From positions 1-5,396 of the forward strand of contig JBAYVY010000255.1 of NCBI GenBank assembly GCA_041674345.1: a DNA stretch of 5,396 nucleotides. Reading direction: 5' to 3'. Of this stretch, positions 2,610-5,396 are shown piece after piece. The position numbers and the translations under genes are program-made. Every line of letters starts with the position of its first letter. Position 1 is the first letter of the stretch. The notes under the pieces are model-generated. The model saw only the letters and a program-made list of their open reading frames with translations, was not told the origin of the DNA and did no database searches. The DNA comes from JBAYVY01 sp041674345. Its GTDB lineage: Bacteria; Planctomycetota; Phycisphaerae; Phycisphaerales; Zrk34.

Positions 2610-5396
2610 ATGACCGATGCCGAAAAGAAGCGATGTCCGCAATGCGGAGCGGAACTGTCGTCCGAGGGTTTGTGTGCGTCATGCCTGATGAAGCAGGGCT
2701 TGGCGGAAAACACCGAAGGATTCAGTGAATCAACACGGGCTTCAGGGGGCCGGGGGTGGCAACCGCTGACAGTCGAGCAGATTCAACCCTATTTCCCCGA
2801 ACTGGAGATACTGGAACTGCTCGGTCGCGGCGGCATGGGGGCCGTTTACAAAGCACGCCAGAAAAACCTCGACCGCTACGTCGCCCTCAAAATCCTTCCG
2901 CCCCAAATCGCCCCCGGAAGCGACTCGTTCGCCGAACGCTTCACCCGTGAAGCGCAGGCGTTGGCGCGCCTCAGTCATCCACACATCGTCACCATTCACG
3001 ACTTCGGCTGCAAGCCGGGGCAGAGCGAGTCTTCCATTCCGGGGGCGAGCGCCGCCCCGGGTTCTTTGTATTTCTTCGTGATGGAATACGTCGATGGCCT
3101 GAATCTGCGTCAGGTACTCGACGGCGCGAAAATGACACCCGATGAAGCGCTCGCCATCGTCCCGCAGATTTGCGAGGCGTTGCAATACGCCCACGATCAG
3201 GGCATCGTGCATCGTGACATCAAGCCGGAGAACATCCTGCTGAACAAACAGGGCCGGGTGAAAATCGCCGACTTCGGTTTGGCGAAACTGGTGGGGGCCT
3301 CGGCTGGTCTTGAAATCACAAATCAAAAATCACAAATCGAAAATACCGGCATCCTCGGCACGCCCAACTACATGGCCCCCGAACAACGCGACCATCCCTC
3401 ACAGGTCGATCACCGGGCCGACATTTATGCGTTGGGCGTCGTCTTCTACCAAATGCTCACCGGCGAATTACCCACCCCCGGAAGCGGTCACTTCCAGCCA
3501 CCGAGCAAAAAAGTGCAGATCGACGTGCGCCTCGATGAAGTCGTCCTGCGGGCATTGGAACGCGAACCCTCCCGCCGCTACCAGCACGTCAGCGAAATCC
3601 AAACCGAAGTCGAAACGATTGTCAGTTCACCGCAGTTTCCGGGGAACCGCACCTCGGAAGGTGCGACTGACAAAGATCAGCATCACAACGCCGCCGCCTC
3701 TTTCTCAGCCGCGGCTTCGTCCGGGGCCGAGCCGCGGTTCAGTCGCACCGCCATCATCGGCGCAGTTTTGGCGGTTGTCGGTGTGTCGGTGTTCTCCTTA
3801 TTGAGAGCAGCGTCGTTGGACTTCCTGGGGGTTTTGCTGATTTCTGCAGGTCCCATTGCCTCGGCGATCCTCTGCGGCATCGTCTCGATCTCCCAAATCC
3901 GCCACTCCGCCGGACGACTCTACGGTTTGGGCCTGGCGATGTTCGACGCTTTGTTCTTTTCGTTGCTCGTGCTGGATGGGCTGCTCCTATGGAGTTGGAG
4001 GGGCATTATCCGCATTCTGATTGACTTCTACTCCAACCCAAGCCCAGTTCCGCCTGGCCTGCACGTCAGCCCGCCACCCATGATTAGAGTTGCGAACATG
4101 GTATCCAAATATCAAGTCATCGTATTTCTCATTGGCGTGGTCGTCGTCCTGGTGCTTGATTCGCTTATCATCCGCTGGGCCTGGCGGGCGGCGAACAGAC
4201 CCGTGGGGCAGAATGCCGCATCGCGCCCCGGTGATCCGTGGAGCGCCATCCGCCGCGAACAGGGGGTCGCAGTGGCGGTGCCATCCGCCGTTCGCCCGCC
4301 TCGCAAATGGTGGAAGCGATGGTGGGTGCAGGTAATCGCCGCCGTGGTCATCTCGCTGGTTGTGCGGGCGTTGGTGATGCCGACTTATGTCATCACCGGC
4401 AATGCGATGGCACCGGAGCTTCCAGCGGGCAGCCGCATCCTCGTCTGGAAACTGAGTTCCAACTTCGCCCCCGGCGACCTGATCGCCTATCACGATTCCG
4501 CCAGTGTCAAAGTCGGTCGCGTTGTTCAGGCCGACGACAACACGGTCGTCGTCAATCGCAATTCGCAACCCGATGAAAGCGTGGATCGCTCGCGCATCAT
4601 CGGAAAAGTATTCAGCGTTTTCTGGCGAGGAAAAGAGGATAAGAAGTCACTGCCCGTTCGCAGCAAGTATCCCAAGGTCTTGGATATTGGGAGTACGGAC
4701 GCCTCGGTGTTGGTGGTTCATGACGATGTCGATCTGCACTACGCGATCTTCTACGCCGGGGACTTGGGCGGCGTAAGTACCGGCGGATCGGCCAACACGC
4801 ACTCGCTGACGTGGATCGACAAGGGTTCTTTGAAGCTCAACAACGGCCGGACATTCAGTTACCTGCGGGAGTCTGTGGATGAATTTCATCTGGACGTCAA
4901 CGGGCAGGAGTTCGATCTGCGTCAGGGCCGAGTGCTGGTGTTGCACGATGAGGGAACCATTGAGCAGATCAAGATGTTCCCCTCGCTTACGGAGACCAAC
5001 AAGGCGAGTGTGCTTGCAAAACTCATCACGACTACCCAGGCGTTATACCAAGGCCCGCCGGATGTGCAGAAACTTCGCGGCCAGTTGGACATCGCCCGCG
5101 CCCAATTGAGTAACCTGCTCAAAACTCACGCTCCGACGCATACGCTGGTCCATGAAGTGCAACAGACCATCGTGATACTGGAGCAGCAGCTCCAAGCATT
5201 GTCGGGGCATGTGTTCAGCGAGCAGTCCAGCCCCACGCAATGGCTCGCCGAGGCGGGGATCGACATGAACGCGATGCTCGACGCCGCCAAGCGCCAGCAT
5301 GTCGGGCCGGATCGCATCAGCTTCATCGACGCGCTGGAGACGCTGCGCGAACACGGCCCGACGATCGCCGCGACGCTGACGCTGGTGGTCAATCCG
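2610..5396 (+). CDS. Transmembrane Ser/Thr protein kinase fused to a signal-peptidase-I-like (S26) domain lacking its catalytic dyad; 3' end beyond the window
   Basis: ATG 2610 follows GGAGAGG, and 929 codons then run to the window edge without a stop. Residues 9-25 form a zinc ribbon (C9, C12, C22, C25). The kinase domain spans about 64-338: glycine loop 'LGRGGMGAVY' (71-80), Lys94 in VALK, Glu114, 'HRDIKPEN' (201-208), DFG (221-223), 'GTPNYMAPEQ' (250-259), Asp271 and Arg323, all intact, so it should be active. Hydrophobic helices lie at about 379-397, 404-427, 437-460, 501-523 and 572-591. Basic loops after helices 2 and 4 place the kinase inside and everything after helix 5 outside. Residues 572-672 follow the S26 layout: 'GNAMAPELPAGSRILVWKL', 'PGDLIAYHD', 'VGRVVQADDNTVVVNRN' and 'IIGKVFSVFW'. 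However, the nucleophile Ser is Ala599 and the general-base Lys is Gly636. Residues 675-929 are unassigned, with a probable coiled coil at about 817-866. Two kinase insertions (about 138-152 and 235-246) look foreign. It probably forms an operon with the sigma factor; acting on that factor is inference. Confidence 0.9.
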   Translation, partial: MTDAEKKRCPQCGAELSSEGLCASCLMKQGLAENTEGFSESTRASGGRGWQPLTVEQIQPYFPELEILELLGRGGMGAVYKARQKNLDRYVALKILPPQIAPGSDSFAERFTREAQALARLSHPHIVTIHDFGCKPGQSESSIPGASAAPGSLYFFVMEYVDGLNLRQVLDGAKMTPDEALAIVPQICEALQYAHDQGIVHRDIKPENILLNKQGRVKIADFGLAKLVGASAGLEITNQKSQIENTGILGTPNYMAPEQRDHPSQVDHRADIYALGVVFYQMLTGELPTPGSGHFQPPSKKVQIDVRLDEVVLRALEREPSRRYQHVSEIQTEVETIVSSPQFPGNRTSEGATDKDQHHNAAASFSAAASSGAEPRFSRTAIIGAVLAVVGVSVFSLLRAASLDFLGVLLISAGPIASAILCGIVSISQIRHSAGRLYGLGLAMFDALFFSLLVLDGLLLWSWRGIIRILIDFYSNPSPVPPGLHVSPPPMIRVANMVSKYQVIVFLIGVVVVLVLDSLIIRWAWRAANRPVGQNAASRPGDPWSAIRREQGVAVAVPSAVRPPRKWWKRWWVQVIAAVVISLVVRALVMPTYVITGNAMAPELPAGSRILVWKLSSNFAPGDLIAYHDSASVKVGRVVQADDNTVVVNRNSQPDESVDRSRIIGKVFSVFWRGKEDKKSLPVRSKYPKVLDIGSTDASVLVVHDDVDLHYAIFYAGDLGGVSTGGSANTHSLTWIDKGSLKLNNGRTFSYLRESVDEFHLDVNGQEFDLRQGRVLVLHDEGTIEQIKMFPSLTETNKASVLAKLITTTQALYQGPPDVQKLRGQLDIARAQLSNLLKTHAPTHTLVHEVQQTIVILEQQLQALSGHVFSEQSSPTQWLAEAGIDMNAMLDAAKRQHVGPDRISFIDALETLREHGPTIAATLTLVVNP
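3313..3344 (+). repeat. Tandem heptamer repeat (AAATCAM-type) inside the kinase activation loop
   Basis: Four consecutive 7-base units, AAATCAC, AAATCAA, AAATCAC and AAATCGA, are followed by a partial AAAT. They form an AT-rich island within a GC-rich gene. Despite the 7-base period the kinase frame stays open across it and encodes residues of the type ITNQKSQIEN between DFGLAK and GTPNYMAPE. Similar AAATCAA arrays are, as I recall, scattered in spacers of some environmental planctomycete genomes; this is not verified here. Confidence 0.7.

Noticed and set aside
2742..3326. Minus-strand open frame of 194 codons within the kinase gene
   Set aside because: It lies entirely antisense to the zinc-ribbon linker and kinase domain, whose motifs are unmistakable on the plus strand. 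No ribosome binding site or family resemblance was seen.
3310..3804. Plus-strand open frame starting with Lys/Ser/Asn repeats
   Set aside because: It is the +1 shadow of the kinase gene; the Lys-rich start merely translates the AAATCAA-type repeat array.
3987..4568. Minus-strand open frame of 193 codons
   Set aside because: It is antisense to membrane helices 4-5 and the S26-like domain of the continuous kinase frame; its composition is Asp/His-rich as expected for a reverse complement of coding sequence.
4090..5109. Possibility that the kinase ends near 4000 and a separate signal peptidase gene starts at one of the in-frame ATG codons (for example 4080 or 4098)
   Set aside because: The frame is uninterrupted from the kinase domain through the S26-like domain, no stop codon or intergenic gap exists, and no good ribosome binding site precedes those codons. 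One fused protein is simpler.
1..5396. tRNA, rRNA or CRISPR array
   Set aside because: No cloverleaf-like conserved arms, rRNA motifs or regularly spaced direct repeats were seen on either strand.

Overview
The window looks like a piece of a high-GC planctomycete-type genome (Planctomycetota, possibly Phycisphaerae; this is inferred from gene style, no marker gene is present). The main clues are an ECF sigma factor of the 'TQWS ... YWFPLYAYIRR ... DLTQAFF' type and, directly downstream, a very large membrane-anchored Ser/Thr kinase with an N-terminal zinc ribbon. That pairing is characteristic of the phylum.

Layout. (1) Positions 1-156 hold the 3' end of an IS630-family transposase on the plus strand. 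(2) Immediately beyond it, on the minus strand, lies the first part of a small gene (317 down to about 160). It appears to have been cut off by the IS; its last codons are antisense to the transposase end. (3) Positions about 318-623 are AT-richer and seem non-coding, with two short inverted repeats (414-432 and 573-591). (4) Positions 1595-624 on the minus strand encode a 323-residue protein with two membrane helices at the N terminus and a long cytoplasmic helical region of TPR-like modules. (5) Positions 1596-1796 form a divergent intergenic region. (6) Positions 1797-2558 on the plus strand encode the ECF sigma factor. (7) A 51-bp gap carries a perfect 10-bp hairpin that abuts the next ribosome binding site. 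(8) From 2610 to the window end (5396) one reading frame of 929 codons stays open without a stop, so the gene continues past the window.

The long open frame is the centre of interest. In order it has a CxxC...CxxC zinc ribbon, a complete kinase domain with all catalytic residues, four membrane helices, and a fifth helix leading into a domain with the fold signatures of signal peptidase I (family S26). In that domain the catalytic Ser is Ala and the catalytic Lys is Gly. About 255 further residues follow, including a likely coiled coil, that I cannot assign. Helix count and charge distribution put the kinase inside the cell and the pseudo-peptidase plus C-terminal region outside. It therefore reads as a transmembrane receptor kinase with a repurposed, probably non-catalytic peptidase-like sensor.

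Working model (inference): the sigma factor and kinase are co-transcribed. No anti-sigma gene is visible between or beside them within the window, so the kinase may control the sigma factor by phosphorylation in response to a signal sensed by its outer domains. The divergent membrane TPR-like gene shares the intergenic region and could belong to the same regulon, but nothing in the sequence proves this.
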